Below are positions 9,879 through 18,621 of a DNA stretch of 64,000 nucleotides, one piece after another. The stretch lies in NCBI RefSeq assembly GCF_012986595.1, contig NZ_JAAQYM010000001.1:248001-312000 (forward strand), written 5' to 3'. The position numbers were made by a program, and so were the translations under genes. Source of the DNA: Pseudomonas koreensis (GTDB lineage Bacteria; Pseudomonadota; Gammaproteobacteria; Pseudomonadales; Pseudomonadaceae). Below the pieces are notes generated by a model. That model was not told the origin of the DNA and did not search any database. It worked only from the letters and a program-made list of their open reading frames with translations. Position 1 is the first letter of the stretch. Every line of letters begins with the position of its first letter.

Positions 9879-10411
9879 GTGAAACTCCTCCGCTGCCGAC
9901 CACCGTCGGCACTGGTTCGCGAAGCACGCCCATGGCTCAAGCGGGTTGCCGGGGTGACGCTCGCACCTCGACAGTTCGTTTCGCAGGTTGCGCAAACAAG
10001 GAAACTTCAGTGCTTTCAAGCACTTCAGAATCCTGATCGCTGCAGCAGCCCTACTAGCGCTACGTAACGGTGGTGAATCACCCGAGTGACAAAAATCTGT
10101 CGCTCATCTGCCGCTACGCGTCCCTCCCCTTCAGCATTACTTCGCCGTATGTCGCAAAGTGAATGGAACTTTCCTCAAGCCTTTTTGTGCTCCCTAAAGC
10201 GCATGAAACAAAGGCTTTCGTCCTGAACAATGTGCTGGTTTTGGCCAAGCGCATAAGTTTTTTTCGGCATAAGCCTTATGAAAATTTTTTCTTAGCTACG
10301 CTTCAGGATGTTCTTAGCTCTGTTGTTACAAGAGTGAAACGCTTACACCCCAAAATATCGTCAAATATTTGGCGACAGTAACACACCATCAGGACCAGGG
10401 AGATGCACCCC
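9879..10411. promoter_or_regulatory. Divergent regulatory region between adhesin and secretion genes
   Basis: No supportable gene; a 72-codon plus-strand frame here lacks a ribosome-binding site. The left part has a perfect 7-bp stem (AGTGCTT/AAGCACT, 10009-10024) that would fall in the adhesin leader. The right part is AT-rich, and just before the TolC-like gene lies the palindrome CAAATATTTG (10362-10371) inside GTCAAATATTTGGC, which partly resembles a FleQ box. Both divergent promoters must lie here, but I cannot place -10 and -35 boxes reliably. Confidence 0.5.
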
Positions 10412-11770
10412 ATGCGCGTTTTAACCCCCCTCTGCAGCGCGGTTTTGCTGGCCATGGCTTGCACTTCCCAAGCCCAGGCCATGAACCTGACTGAAGCGAT
10501 TCAAAGCACCATCGCCACCCACCCGGAACTCGCTTCACGCGTCGACGCCAAACTGTCGGCCGATGAACAAGTGAAAGTGGCCAAGGGCGGCTTCTACCCG
10601 TCCGTCGATCTGAACGCCGCCTACGGGCGCGGGTACAGCGACAACACAAACACCCGGGCCCTCGGTAATCACCACACCGAAATTCTCAATTACACCCAGT
10701 CGGAACTGCGGCTGCGGCAAATGATCTTCGACGGTTTCAACACCGCCAACGAGGTCGAGCGGACCAAGGGCGTGTCCAATTCGCGCGCCTATTACGCTCA
10801 GGGCACCGCCCAGGATCTGGCCCTGCGCACCATCGAGGTTTACCTCGAAGTGCTCAAGCGCCGTGAATTGGTGACCTTGGCCAAGAACAACCTGCAAGCG
10901 CACTTGCGCGTCAACGATCAGATCGGCCTGCGTACCCAGCGCGGCATCGGCAGCACCGCCGACTCCGATCAGTCGGTCGCCCGCCGGGCGCTGGCGCAGA
11001 ACAACCTCGACACCGCCGAAGTCGATCTGGCCGACGCCGAATCGAACTTCTACGCCGTGGTCGGGCGCATGCCCGATGAACTCGAAGCGCCACCGTCGAC
11101 CCGCGGCGAAATCCCCACCAGCCTGCCGGAAGCCCAGCAGAGCATGGTCGAGAACAACCCGTACCTGAAATCCGCGCAGGCGGACGTGCAGTCGGCCGAG
11201 AGCCAGTACGAAGTCGCCAAGTCACCGTTCTACCCACGTTTCGATGCCGAAGCGGCGGTGGGTGCAAACAACAATGTGCAGGGTGATGAAGGCCACGACA
11301 ACGAATGGCGCGTGGGCGTGATCATGAACTACAACCTGTTCCGCGGTGGCAGCGACAAGGCCCGCCTGGCGTCCGATGCGCATCAGATCAACCAGGCGAT
11401 GGACATCCGCAACAACGCCCTGCGTCAGTTGAACGAGAACATTCACCTGGCCTGGAACGCCATGGTCAACGCGAAGAAACAGACCCCTACCGCCCGCGAA
11501 TACGCCGAGACCACCAAACGTGTACGCGCGGCCTATCAGGATCAGTTCGGCCTCGGCCAACGCACCCTGCTCGACTTGCTCGACAGTGAAAACGAGCTCT
11601 ACAACGCCAACCGCCGCTACACCGAAATCCGCTACACCGAGGAATACTCGATGTACCGCGTGCTGGCGAACATGGGCCAGTTGCTGAGCAAGCAACGGGT
11701 GGTGCTGCCGGCGGATGCGATTGCGGCGACCGAGGTGAAGAACGAAGCACGCCTGCCTGAGCTGAAGTAA
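10412..11770 (+). CDS. TolC-family outer membrane channel of the adhesin secretion system (LapE/MapE-like)
   Basis: Outer membrane efflux channel of about 452 residues, completing the type I secretion path for the divergent adhesin. I choose the ATG at MRVLTPL, not the one nine bases earlier, because the AGGGAG motif is directly adjacent to the first ATG but 9 bases from the second. A signal peptide (MRVLTPLCSAVLLAMACTSQAQA) precedes NLTEAIQSTIATHPEL, the usual start of the first outer-membrane-efflux repeat. The second repeat begins near AQADVQSAESQYEVAKSPF, and GQRTLLDLLDSENELYNA is the typical C-terminal helix. The ABC and HlyD genes follow in the same direction. A minus-strand frame in it is a shadow. 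Confidence 0.9.
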   Translation: MRVLTPLCSAVLLAMACTSQAQAMNLTEAIQSTIATHPELASRVDAKLSADEQVKVAKGGFYPSVDLNAAYGRGYSDNTNTRALGNHHTEILNYTQSELRLRQMIFDGFNTANEVERTKGVSNSRAYYAQGTAQDLALRTIEVYLEVLKRRELVTLAKNNLQAHLRVNDQIGLRTQRGIGSTADSDQSVARRALAQNNLDTAEVDLADAESNFYAVVGRMPDELEAPPSTRGEIPTSLPEAQQSMVENNPYLKSAQADVQSAESQYEVAKSPFYPRFDAEAAVGANNNVQGDEGHDNEWRVGVIMNYNLFRGGSDKARLASDAHQINQAMDIRNNALRQLNENIHLAWNAMVNAKKQTPTAREYAETTKRVRAAYQDQFGLGQRTLLDLLDSENELYNANRRYTEIRYTEEYSMYRVLANMGQLLSKQRVVLPADAIAATEVKNEARLPELK

Positions 11771-11784
11771 GCCCCACGCTCCAT

Positions 11785-11893
11785 TGTGGCGAGGGAGCTT
11801 GCTCCCGCTTGAGTGCGCAGCGCTCAGATGGCCGATACCGTCAGTTCCATGGGGCTGCTACGCAGCCCAGCGGGAGCGAGCTCCCTCGCCACA
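11785..11893. repeat. REP doublet, group II (GTGGCGAGGGAGCTTGCTCCCGCT type)
   Basis: Outer arms GTGGCGAGGGAGCTTGCTCC and its complement enclose a spacer with a second short inverted repeat. It sits between the TolC-like and ABC genes of one likely operon. Confidence 0.88.
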
Positions 11894-11924
11894 GGTTTTG
11901 GGCAAGTCTTAAGAGGCGATCAAT

Positions 11925-14087
11925 ATGACTAGCATGGCCGAAGGCGGAAACACCGGGATCGATCCGCGGCTGAGCTTCGATGATCCGTTACTCGACGGTC
12001 TGTTGATCCTCTGCAAACTCCACGGCGCGATTGTCAGTCGCGCCAGCCTGAGTGCCGGGCTGCCCCTGAACAAGCAACGCCTGAGCCTGGACCTGCTGCC
12101 CCGTGCAGCGGCCCGGGCCGGTTTGCAGGCGCGCCTGTTGCGGCGTGAGCTGAAAGACATCTCCGCGCTGAATCTGCCGATTCTGCTATTGCTCAAGGAC
12201 GGCCGCACCGCTGTGCTGCGGCGGTTCGCCGACGACGGCAAGGCGCTGATTCTGCCCAGCGAAGCCGATGGCGGCGAGCAATGGGTCGAACGCGAAGAAC
12301 TCGCCGCACACTACAGCGGCCAGGCCTTGTTCGCCCGTCCGCGCCACGAACTCGAAGACTTGCGCTCACCGCTGGTGCCGCGGGTCCACGCCTGGTTTCG
12401 CGACACCCTGAAACTGTCGAAATGGCTGTACAGCGACGCGATCCTCGCCAGTTTCCTGATCAACTTGCTGGGCCTGATGGTGCCGCTGTTCGTCATGCAG
12501 ACCTACGATCGCGTGGTGCCAAATCAGGCCACATCGACCCTGTGGGTGTTGGCCGTCGGCCTGCTGATCGGCACCGGCTTCGAACTGGTGCTGCGGGTGG
12601 TGCGTGCGCACCTGCTCGACACCGCCGGCAAGAAAACCGACGTGATCCTTTCCGCGACTTTATTTGAACGCATCACCGGCATGGCGATGAAGGCGCGGCC
12701 GGCGACCATCGGCGGTTTCGCCCAGAGCATTCATGACTTTCAGGGCCTGCGCGAATTCCTCACGGCCGTGACCCTGACCAGCCTGATCGACCTGCCCTTC
12801 GTGGTGTTGATGCTGGTGGTGATCGGTCTGCTCGGCGGCTGGCTGGTGGTGATTCCGCTGCTGGCGTTTCCGATCACGATCATTTTTGCTTTGGCGATCC
12901 AGGTGCGCCTGCGCGACACCGTGCAGAAAAGCCTGAGCCTCGGTGCCGAACGTCAGGCGCTGCTGATCGAAACCCTCGGCGGCCTGGAAACCCTCAAGGC
13001 CTGCAGCGCCGAAAGCGAGCGCCAGCACAAATGGGAAAGCACCCATGGCGCCCTCACCCGCCTCGATAGCCATGCACGCAACCTCTCGGCGCTGGCGACC
13101 AACGGCACGCTATTCATCCAGCAGTTTTCCGGGATGGCGACGATTGTCGCCGGGGTCTACAGCATCATCGCCGGCAACCTCAGCGTCGGTGCGCTGGTCG
13201 CCAGTTACATGCTCGGCAGTCGCGTACTCGCGCCGCTGGGGCAGATCGCCGGACTGATCACCCGCTACCAGCAAGCGCAACTGACCATGAAAAGCACCGA
13301 CGCGCTGATGGGCCTGCCCCAGGAGCGCGACGGCAAGCAGCGGCCACTGGAGCGCACGCAACTGCAAGGTGCGCTGGACGTCAGCGGCGTGACCTTTCAC
13401 TACAACGGCCAGAACGCACCGGCGCTGAGCAACGTCAGCTTCAGCATGAAACCCGGCGAGCGCATCGGCATCATCGGCCGCAGCGGCTCAGGCAAAAGCA
13501 CGCTGGCGCGATTGGTGATGGGTTTCTATGAACCCGAGGAAGGTCAGTTGCTGCTCGACGGCCTCGACTTGCGGCAACTGGATGTCGCCGACCTGCGCCA
13601 GCAGATCGGTTACGTCGCCCACGACCTGCCGCTGCTGGCCGGCAGCCTGCGCGACAACCTGACCCTCGGCGCACGCTACATCAGTGATTCGCGCATGCTC
13701 GAAGTCGCCGAACTGACCGGCGTTACCGAACTGGCGCGGCAGCATCCCCAAGGTTTCGACCGCCCCGTGGGCGAACGCGGGCAACTGCTTTCCGGTGGTC
13801 AACGCCAGGCCGTATTGCTGGCCCGGGCGCTGCTGCTCGACCCGCCGATCATGCTGCTCGACGAACCTACCAGCGCCATGGACAACAGCAGCGAAGACCT
13901 GCTGCGCCAGAAACTCCACGGCTGGGTGCAAGGCAAAACGCTGCTGCTGGTCACCCACCGCACCTCGATGCTGAGCCTGGTGGACCGGCTGCTGGTGCTG
14001 GACAACGGCCGGGTCGTCGCTGACGGCCCGAAAGAAGCGGTCATCGATGCACTGCGCAAGGGCCGCGTCGGCTCGGCGGCGGTTTAG
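11925..14087 (+). CDS. Type I secretion ABC transporter with C39-like domain (LapB/MapB-like)
   Basis: Inner-membrane ATPase/permease of 720 residues that should energise export of the divergent adhesin. The first 140 or so residues form a C39-like domain, but I see no catalytic Cys-His pair, as expected for LapB-type proteins that bind substrate without cutting it. A membrane domain spans about residues 165-440 with several long hydrophobic stretches. The nucleotide-binding domain has Walker A GRSGSGKST (about 521), signature LSGGQRQ (about 622), Walker B IMLLDEPTS (about 642) and the H-loop LLVTHRTS. It starts at ATG with an AGAGG upstream. A REP doublet separates it from the TolC-like gene and another from the HlyD-like gene. 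Confidence 0.93.
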   Translation: MTSMAEGGNTGIDPRLSFDDPLLDGLLILCKLHGAIVSRASLSAGLPLNKQRLSLDLLPRAAARAGLQARLLRRELKDISALNLPILLLLKDGRTAVLRRFADDGKALILPSEADGGEQWVEREELAAHYSGQALFARPRHELEDLRSPLVPRVHAWFRDTLKLSKWLYSDAILASFLINLLGLMVPLFVMQTYDRVVPNQATSTLWVLAVGLLIGTGFELVLRVVRAHLLDTAGKKTDVILSATLFERITGMAMKARPATIGGFAQSIHDFQGLREFLTAVTLTSLIDLPFVVLMLVVIGLLGGWLVVIPLLAFPITIIFALAIQVRLRDTVQKSLSLGAERQALLIETLGGLETLKACSAESERQHKWESTHGALTRLDSHARNLSALATNGTLFIQQFSGMATIVAGVYSIIAGNLSVGALVASYMLGSRVLAPLGQIAGLITRYQQAQLTMKSTDALMGLPQERDGKQRPLERTQLQGALDVSGVTFHYNGQNAPALSNVSFSMKPGERIGIIGRSGSGKSTLARLVMGFYEPEEGQLLLDGLDLRQLDVADLRQQIGYVAHDLPLLAGSLRDNLTLGARYISDSRMLEVAELTGVTELARQHPQGFDRPVGERGQLLSGGQRQAVLLARALLLDPPIMLLDEPTSAMDNSSEDLLRQKLHGWVQGKTLLLVTHRTSMLSLVDRLLVLDNGRVVADGPKEAVIDALRKGRVGSAAV

Positions 14088-14121
14088 ATGCGTGCACATA
14101 ATTTATGGCTCTCACAAAACC

Positions 14122-14217
14122 TGTGGCGAGGGGATTTATCCCCGATGGGCTGCGCAGCAGCCCCAAAGACTCTGAGGGCGCTCCGCACCCTATCGGGGAT
14201 AAATCCCCTCACCACAA
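14122..14217. repeat. REP doublet, group III (GGATTTATCCCCGAT type)
   Basis: GTGGCGAGGGGATTTATCCC and its complement enclose a short spacer. The outer GTGGCGAGGG is shared with group II while the inner arm differs, so the two groups are probably related. Confidence 0.88.
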
Positions 14218-14282
14218 GTAAGTATTCCGGGCGACGCATGGGTTGTGCGGTTTGATGTTTATTAACTGAGGGGTATCGCCCC

Positions 14283-15644
14283 ATGTCTGCATCTTCAGAT
14301 AGCAAATCACGCGGCTACTTCGACAGTTTCGGCAAAAGCGCCGAAGCCGAGTTCATGCCGGAAACCGCCGGCGCGTCGTTGCAGGATTCGCCGCGCTGGT
14401 CGCGGATCACCGTGTGGCTGGCGGCGGCGCTGTTGATCAGTGCGCTGCTCTGGGCCAAGTTCGCGGTGCTCGAAGAAGTGACCATGGGCGAAGGCAAGGC
14501 GATTCCGTCGAGCAAGGTCCAGGTGATCCAGAACCTTGAGGGCGGGATCGTCACCGAGATTTTCGTGCGCGAAGGCCAGATGGTGAACAAGGGCGACACG
14601 CTGCTGCGCCTGGATGACACGCGTTTTCTGTCGAACAAGGGTGAGAGCGAAGCCGACCGTTACGCCCTGACCGCGCAAGTCGAACGCCTTTCCGCCGAAG
14701 CCGAGGGCCGGCCGTTCAAGCTGTCTGACGAGGTGATCGCCAAGGCGCCGCAGGTCGCCGAAGACGAACGGGCGCTGTACGACCAGCGCCAACGGCGGCT
14801 GGCCAGTGAGCAACGCACCCTCACCGAACAGCTGCGGCAGAAGACTCAGGAGCTGGCGGAGTTCCGCTCCAAACAGGGCCAGTACAGCTCCAGCCTGGCG
14901 CTGCTGCAGCAAGAGATGAACATGTCGGCACCGCTGGTCGGCACTGGCGCAGTGTCGCCGGTGGAAATCCTGCGACTCAAACGCAGCGCGGTGGAGATTC
15001 GCGGTTCGCTGAACGCGACGACCCTGGCCATCCCCCGGGCCGAATCGGCGATCAACGAGATCAAGAGCAAGATCGACGAATCGGAACAGACCTTCCGCTC
15101 CGACGCCGCCAAGGACCTCAATCAGAAACGCACCGACCTGTCGAAAATCACCGCGTCGAGCATCGCCATCGACGACCGCGTCAGCCGCACCACCGTGACC
15201 TCGCCGGTGCACGGGGTGATCAAGCAGCTCAAGGTCAACACCATCGGCGGCGTGGTGCAACCGGGCAGCGACATGGTGGAAATCGTGCCGCTGGAAGACA
15301 ACCTGCTGATCGAAGCCAAGGTCCGTCCGCAAGACGTCGCGTTCTTGCACCCGGGCCAGAAAGCCATGGTCAAGTTCAGTGCCTACGACTACACGATCTA
15401 CGGCGGCCTGAGCGCGAAACTGGAACTGATCGGCGCCGACACCATCACCGATGACAAGGGCAACAGCTTCTACCTGATTCAGGTGCGCACCGATAAAAAC
15501 CATTTGGGCGGGGATGTGAAACCGCTGCTGATCATCCCGGGGATGGTGGCGACGGTGGACATTATTACCGGGGAAAAAAGTGTGCTGGATTACCTGCTCA
15601 AACCGGTGCTGAAAGCGCGGACCGAGGCGATGCGCGAGCGCTAG
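14283..15644 (+). CDS. HlyD-family periplasmic adaptor of type I secretion (LapC/MapC-like)
   Basis: Membrane fusion protein of 453 residues linking the ABC transporter to the TolC-like channel. A short cytoplasmic tail precedes one membrane helix (about residues 40-60, WLAAALLISALLWAKFAV). The lipoyl-like half-motif VIQNLEGGIVTEIFVREGQ follows, then a long helical hairpin (about 115-290) and the second half-motif TVTSPVHGVIKQLKVNTIGG. The C-terminal beta domain ends with IPGMVATVDIITGEKSVLDY, typical of HlyD/LapC. The ATG follows GAGGGG with about 7 bases between. It is the last gene of the secretion set; no lapD or lapG is nearby. Confidence 0.92.
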   Translation: MSASSDSKSRGYFDSFGKSAEAEFMPETAGASLQDSPRWSRITVWLAAALLISALLWAKFAVLEEVTMGEGKAIPSSKVQVIQNLEGGIVTEIFVREGQMVNKGDTLLRLDDTRFLSNKGESEADRYALTAQVERLSAEAEGRPFKLSDEVIAKAPQVAEDERALYDQRQRRLASEQRTLTEQLRQKTQELAEFRSKQGQYSSSLALLQQEMNMSAPLVGTGAVSPVEILRLKRSAVEIRGSLNATTLAIPRAESAINEIKSKIDESEQTFRSDAAKDLNQKRTDLSKITASSIAIDDRVSRTTVTSPVHGVIKQLKVNTIGGVVQPGSDMVEIVPLEDNLLIEAKVRPQDVAFLHPGQKAMVKFSAYDYTIYGGLSAKLELIGADTITDDKGNSFYLIQVRTDKNHLGGDVKPLLIIPGMVATVDIITGEKSVLDYLLKPVLKARTEAMRER

Positions 15645-15680
15645 CGATTTCCAAAGCATTGCTGTGATTGATCCGGCGCT

Positions 15681-15774
15681 TTCGCGAGCAGGCTCGCTCC
15701 CACAGGGGATTTGAGGTGTGCACAGAGTTTGTGCGCACCTTCGATCAAATGTGGGAGCGAGCCTGCTCGCGAAG
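15681..15774. repeat. REP doublet, group IV
   Basis: CGCGAGCAGGCTCGCTCCCA and its complement, about 50 bases apart, between the convergent HlyD-like and tapT genes. It may help end both transcripts, since no T-rich terminator is visible. Confidence 0.88.
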
Positions 15775-15793
15775 AGGCCAGCCGCTTCAGCAA

Positions 15794-16390
15794 TTATGCA
15801 TCGCCATGGTTACGCAGAAAGGTCTCCTCCCCCATCGCTGCAATCTGCCCCTCGATCAACGCTTCGAACGGCTTGAGCAACGGCTCGAATGACGCCGACG
15901 GCTCCAGCGTCTGCAACGCCTGCACAATCGCCTCGATGGTCGATAACGCCCCCGGTCCCGGAGCCTTGCGCAGCCGATACCGCGACACCCCGCCCGCGGC
16001 CAGCGTCACCCGTGGCAACGCCGCCAGCAGCGGATTGAGATGGAGCATTTTGCGCGCCTTGCGCCAAGTGCCATCCGGCACCACCAACAGCAACGGTTCA
16101 TCAGATTCGCTGTAAGCCTGCATCGGTTGTGCATCGTCGGCGGGAAACAGCAAGCGCGCCTGATACCCCGGCCGATTCAACAGCGCCGGTAAATCCTCGA
16201 ACACTTCACCGACGATCAGTTCGGCATTGGTCAAACCCAACGCCGCCAGGCGCGCCGTGTTGAGCGCGTGATTGACCTCGCTCGGGTGCTGCAACAGCAG
16301 CACACGGGTGCGGCTGTCGAGGCTCGGGATCAGCGGGCACAGGCAATGGGTTTGTGGGCGCAGGCAGCGCAGGCATTGGGGTCTGGACAT
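15794..16390 (-). CDS. tapT: tRNA-uridine aminocarboxypropyltransferase (DTW domain)
   Basis: A 198-residue DTW-domain enzyme of the YfiP/TapT family, which adds an aminocarboxypropyl group from S-adenosylmethionine to a uridine in the tRNA variable loop. The N-terminus has the cysteine cluster CLRCLRPQTHCLCP expected to bind metal. The family signature appears as VPDGTWRKARKML, followed by RYRLRKAPGPGALSTIEA, both conserved in the family. Length is normal. It is convergent with the secretion genes and lies 18 bases downstream of the gbuR-like stop on the same strand, although a functional link is unlikely. A frame-shifted 85-codon plus-one frame inside it is a shadow. Confidence 0.88.
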   Translation of the reverse strand: MSRPQCLRCLRPQTHCLCPLIPSLDSRTRVLLLQHPSEVNHALNTARLAALGLTNAELIVGEVFEDLPALLNRPGYQARLLFPADDAQPMQAYSESDEPLLLVVPDGTWRKARKMLHLNPLLAALPRVTLAAGGVSRYRLRKAPGPGALSTIEAIVQALQTLEPSASFEPLLKPFEALIEGQIAAMGEETFLRNHGDA

Positions 16391-16408
16391 AGTTCTTTTT
16401 CCTACACG

Positions 16409-17302
16409 CTAAGCCTGATTGAGCTGTGCTTTGAGCAGATCACGAAAAGTCTGGATCAGCGGCTCGCGACTGCGGCCACGGCGCATGATCATCGAGAACG
16501 GCGCCTGATAGCCGAAGGTCGCCGGCAGCAACACGCGCAGGTCGCCCTTGTCGGCCCAGGCCTGCGCATAGTGCTCCGGCAGATAACCGATGTAGGCGCC
16601 GGACAGCACCAGAATCAGCTGCGCTTCCATACTTTCCACGGTCGCCGCACTGTGCTTGAAACCGTGCCGGGCCAGTTCCGCCTGACTCCAGTAACCGCGA
16701 CCGACCATGCGTTGCTGGGTGATGACCTGCTCGGGAATCCGTCGCTCGTTGAACAACGGGTGCCGGCTGCTGCAATACAGCCAGTGCTGCTCGCGGTACA
16801 GCGGCATGTAGACCAGACCGCTCATGCGCGTGGAAAACGCACCGATGGCCAGGTCGAGACGATTGTCCTGCACGCCGAGTTGCAGTTCGTAGGGGCTCAT
16901 CACCGACAGGTGCAAATGCACCGCCGGGTGTTCCTGACTGTAGGCGCCGATGGCTTCGGCGAACGGCAGGGCCTTGTCGCTGACGGTAGAGTCGATCACC
17001 CCGAGGTTGAGCGTGCCACGCAGCTCGCCCTTGAGCGCGGCGGCGTATTGCTCGAAACCTTCAAGCTCGGCGAGCAGGCGCAGGGTTTCCTGATGGAACA
17101 GCTCGCCTTTGCTGGTCAGGCTGAAACCGCCGCGCCCGCGATGGCACAGCACCAGACCCAGCGCCGCTTCGAGCTGGCTCATGTAGGTGCTGATCGCCGA
17201 GGTCGACAGGTTGAGCTCCTGTTGCGCATTGGCGAAGCCCTGATGGCGTACCACGCTGACGAAGATGCGCAATAGTTTCAGATCGGGTAAAGCGTTGGCC
17301 AT
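16409..17302 (-). CDS. gbuR: LysR-family regulator, probable GbuR
   Basis: A LysR-type regulator of 297 residues. The helix-turn-helix is at about residues 18-45 (GFANAQQELNLSTSAISTYM), followed by a substrate-binding domain. I start at MANALPDLK, which has GGAGAG 6 bases upstream; the longer open frame would begin inside a REP doublet. It is divergent from gbuA, the arrangement of gbuR (PA1422) and gbuA (PA1421) in P. aeruginosa, where GbuR activates gbuA in response to 4-guanidinobutyrate. A dyad TTAGTTTAG-N6-CTGAACTAA lies between the two genes. Assignment rests on family and gene order. Confidence 0.82.
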   Translation of the reverse strand: MANALPDLKLLRIFVSVVRHQGFANAQQELNLSTSAISTYMSQLEAALGLVLCHRGRGGFSLTSKGELFHQETLRLLAELEGFEQYAAALKGELRGTLNLGVIDSTVSDKALPFAEAIGAYSQEHPAVHLHLSVMSPYELQLGVQDNRLDLAIGAFSTRMSGLVYMPLYREQHWLYCSSRHPLFNERRIPEQVITQQRMVGRGYWSQAELARHGFKHSAATVESMEAQLILVLSGAYIGYLPEHYAQAWADKGDLRVLLPATFGYQAPFSMIMRRGRSREPLIQTFRDLLKAQLNQA

Positions 17303-17339
17303 GCGGCTCTCCAAACATCTGTCGAACACTGATGACTTT

Positions 17340-17470
17340 GTGGTGAGGGGATTTATCCCCGATGGGTGGCGAAGCCGCCCCACGCCTGCAAATCGATTCA
17401 TCAGGTATGCCGCGAGCAACGAATTTACGACTGCTGCGCAGCCGATCGGGGATAAATCCCCTCGCCACAG
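17340..17470. repeat. REP doublet, group III
   Basis: GTGAGGGGATTTATCCCCGA and the complement of its homologue enclose an 80-base spacer that includes GGGTGGCGAAGCCGCCC, itself a hairpin. Confidence 0.88.
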
Positions 17471-17513
17471 GGGTATCGGAGCAGGTTCGGGAAGTCTATC
17501 TCCAGCCTCGCCA

Positions 17514-17537
17514 TTAGTTTAGAAAAATCTGAACTAA
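17514..17537. promoter_or_regulatory. Candidate LysR (GbuR) operator
   Basis: TTAGTTTAG and CTGAACTAA form a 9-bp inverted repeat with one mismatch around six bases, with T-N11-A spacing typical of LysR sites. It lies in the only unique part of the gbuR-gbuA gap, about 124 bases upstream of gbuA. Confidence 0.5.
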
Positions 17538-17660
17538 GTTTTTGCCCGTAGCGATTCTTCCGCCGCACTACATTTCGCAGAATCGGCCCCACAGCGGCGT
17601 CCGGCCTTCCCATGCACGGTTCGCCGACATAAATAAAACAAAGACGATGAGGCCCTACCC

Positions 17661-18611
17661 GTGGACAAGATTCTTCACCAACCACTGGGCGGCAACGAAA
17701 TGCCGCGCTTCGGCGGCATCGCCACCATGCTCCGACTCCCCCATGTACCGACCGCTGCCGGTCTGGACGCTGCCTTCGTTGGCGTGCCCCTGGACATCGG
17801 TACTTCGCTGCGCCCCGGTACCCGCTTCGGACCACGCGACATCCGCACCGAATCGGTGATGATCCGCCCGTACAACATGGCCACCGGCGCCGCCCCGTTC
17901 GACTCGCTGTCCGTCGCCGACATCGGTGACGTGGCAATCAACACCTTCAACCTGCTCGACGCCGTGCGCATCATCGAAGAAGCCTACGACAACATCCTCG
18001 AGCACAACGTGATCCCGATGACCCTGGGTGGCGACCACACCATCACCCTGCCGATCCTGCGGGCGATCCACAAGAAGCACGGCAAAGTCGGTCTGGTGCA
18101 CATCGATGCGCACGCCGACGTCAACGATCACATGTTCGGCGAGAAGATCGCCCACGGTACGACCTTCCGTCGCGCCGTCGAAGAAGGCCTGCTGGACTGC
18201 GACCGCGTGGTGCAGATTGGTTTGCGCGCGCAGGGTTACACCGCTGACGACTTCAACTGGAGCCGCGACCAGGGCTTCCGCGTGGTGCAGGCCGAAGAGT
18301 GCTGGCACAAGTCGCTGGCGCCGCTGATGGCCGAAGTGCGCGAGAACGTCGGTGGCGGCCCGGTGTACCTGAGCTTCGACATCGACGGCATCGACCCGGC
18401 CTGGGCGCCGGGCACCGGCACCCCGGAAATCGGTGGTCTGACGACCATTCAGGCGATTGAAATCGTCCGTGGCTGCCAGGGCCTCGACCTGATCGGCTGC
18501 GATCTGGTAGAAGTCTCGCCCGCGTACGACACCACCGGCAACACCTCGCTGCTGGCCGCCAACCTGCTGTACGAAATGCTCTGCGTACTGCCGGGCGTGG
18601 TCCACCGCTGA
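17661..18611 (+). CDS. gbuA: Guanidinobutyrase (agmatinase/ureohydrolase family)
   Basis: A ureohydrolase of 316 residues, expected to split 4-guanidinobutyrate into GABA and urea in arginine or agmatine catabolism. All manganese-site motifs are present: GGDHTITLP, VHIDAHADVNDH and SFDIDGIDPAWAPGTGTPE. It starts at GTG, with GATGAGG 8 bases upstream. The neighbours decide between agmatinase and guanidinobutyrase: a divergent LysR gene, then an NTF2-like gene, an NCS1-type permease and a sodium/solute symporter, in the order I recall for P. aeruginosa PA1422-PA1418. Guanidinopropionase (gpuA) is the closest alternative because its cluster also carries a symporter. Confidence 0.85.
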   Translation: MDKILHQPLGGNEMPRFGGIATMLRLPHVPTAAGLDAAFVGVPLDIGTSLRPGTRFGPRDIRTESVMIRPYNMATGAAPFDSLSVADIGDVAINTFNLLDAVRIIEEAYDNILEHNVIPMTLGGDHTITLPILRAIHKKHGKVGLVHIDAHADVNDHMFGEKIAHGTTFRRAVEEGLLDCDRVVQIGLRAQGYTADDFNWSRDQGFRVVQAEECWHKSLAPLMAEVRENVGGGPVYLSFDIDGIDPAWAPGTGTPEIGGLTTIQAIEIVRGCQGLDLIGCDLVEVSPAYDTTGNTSLLAANLLYEMLCVLPGVVHR

Positions 18612-18621
18612 GGGTTCGGCC

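Larger units (their letters stand above)
17303..17660. promoter_or_regulatory. Divergent gbuR/gbuA promoter region
   Basis: No gene. The gbuR-proximal half is occupied by a group III REP doublet; the gbuA-proximal half, from about 17471, is unique sequence with the LysR-type dyad and should contain the gbuA promoter. No convincing -35/-10 pair could be assigned by eye. Confidence 0.55.

Noticed and set aside
7860..10067. 735-codon plus-strand frame over the adhesin start
   Set aside because: Antisense shadow, composition as expected from the opposite strand, no start signal.
10163..10381. 72-codon frame in the adhesin/secretion gap
   Set aside because: No ribosome-binding site and AT-rich regulatory-looking sequence.
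14307..15659. 450-codon minus-strand frame over the HlyD-like gene
   Set aside because: Antisense shadow; the plus-strand frame has all HlyD features.
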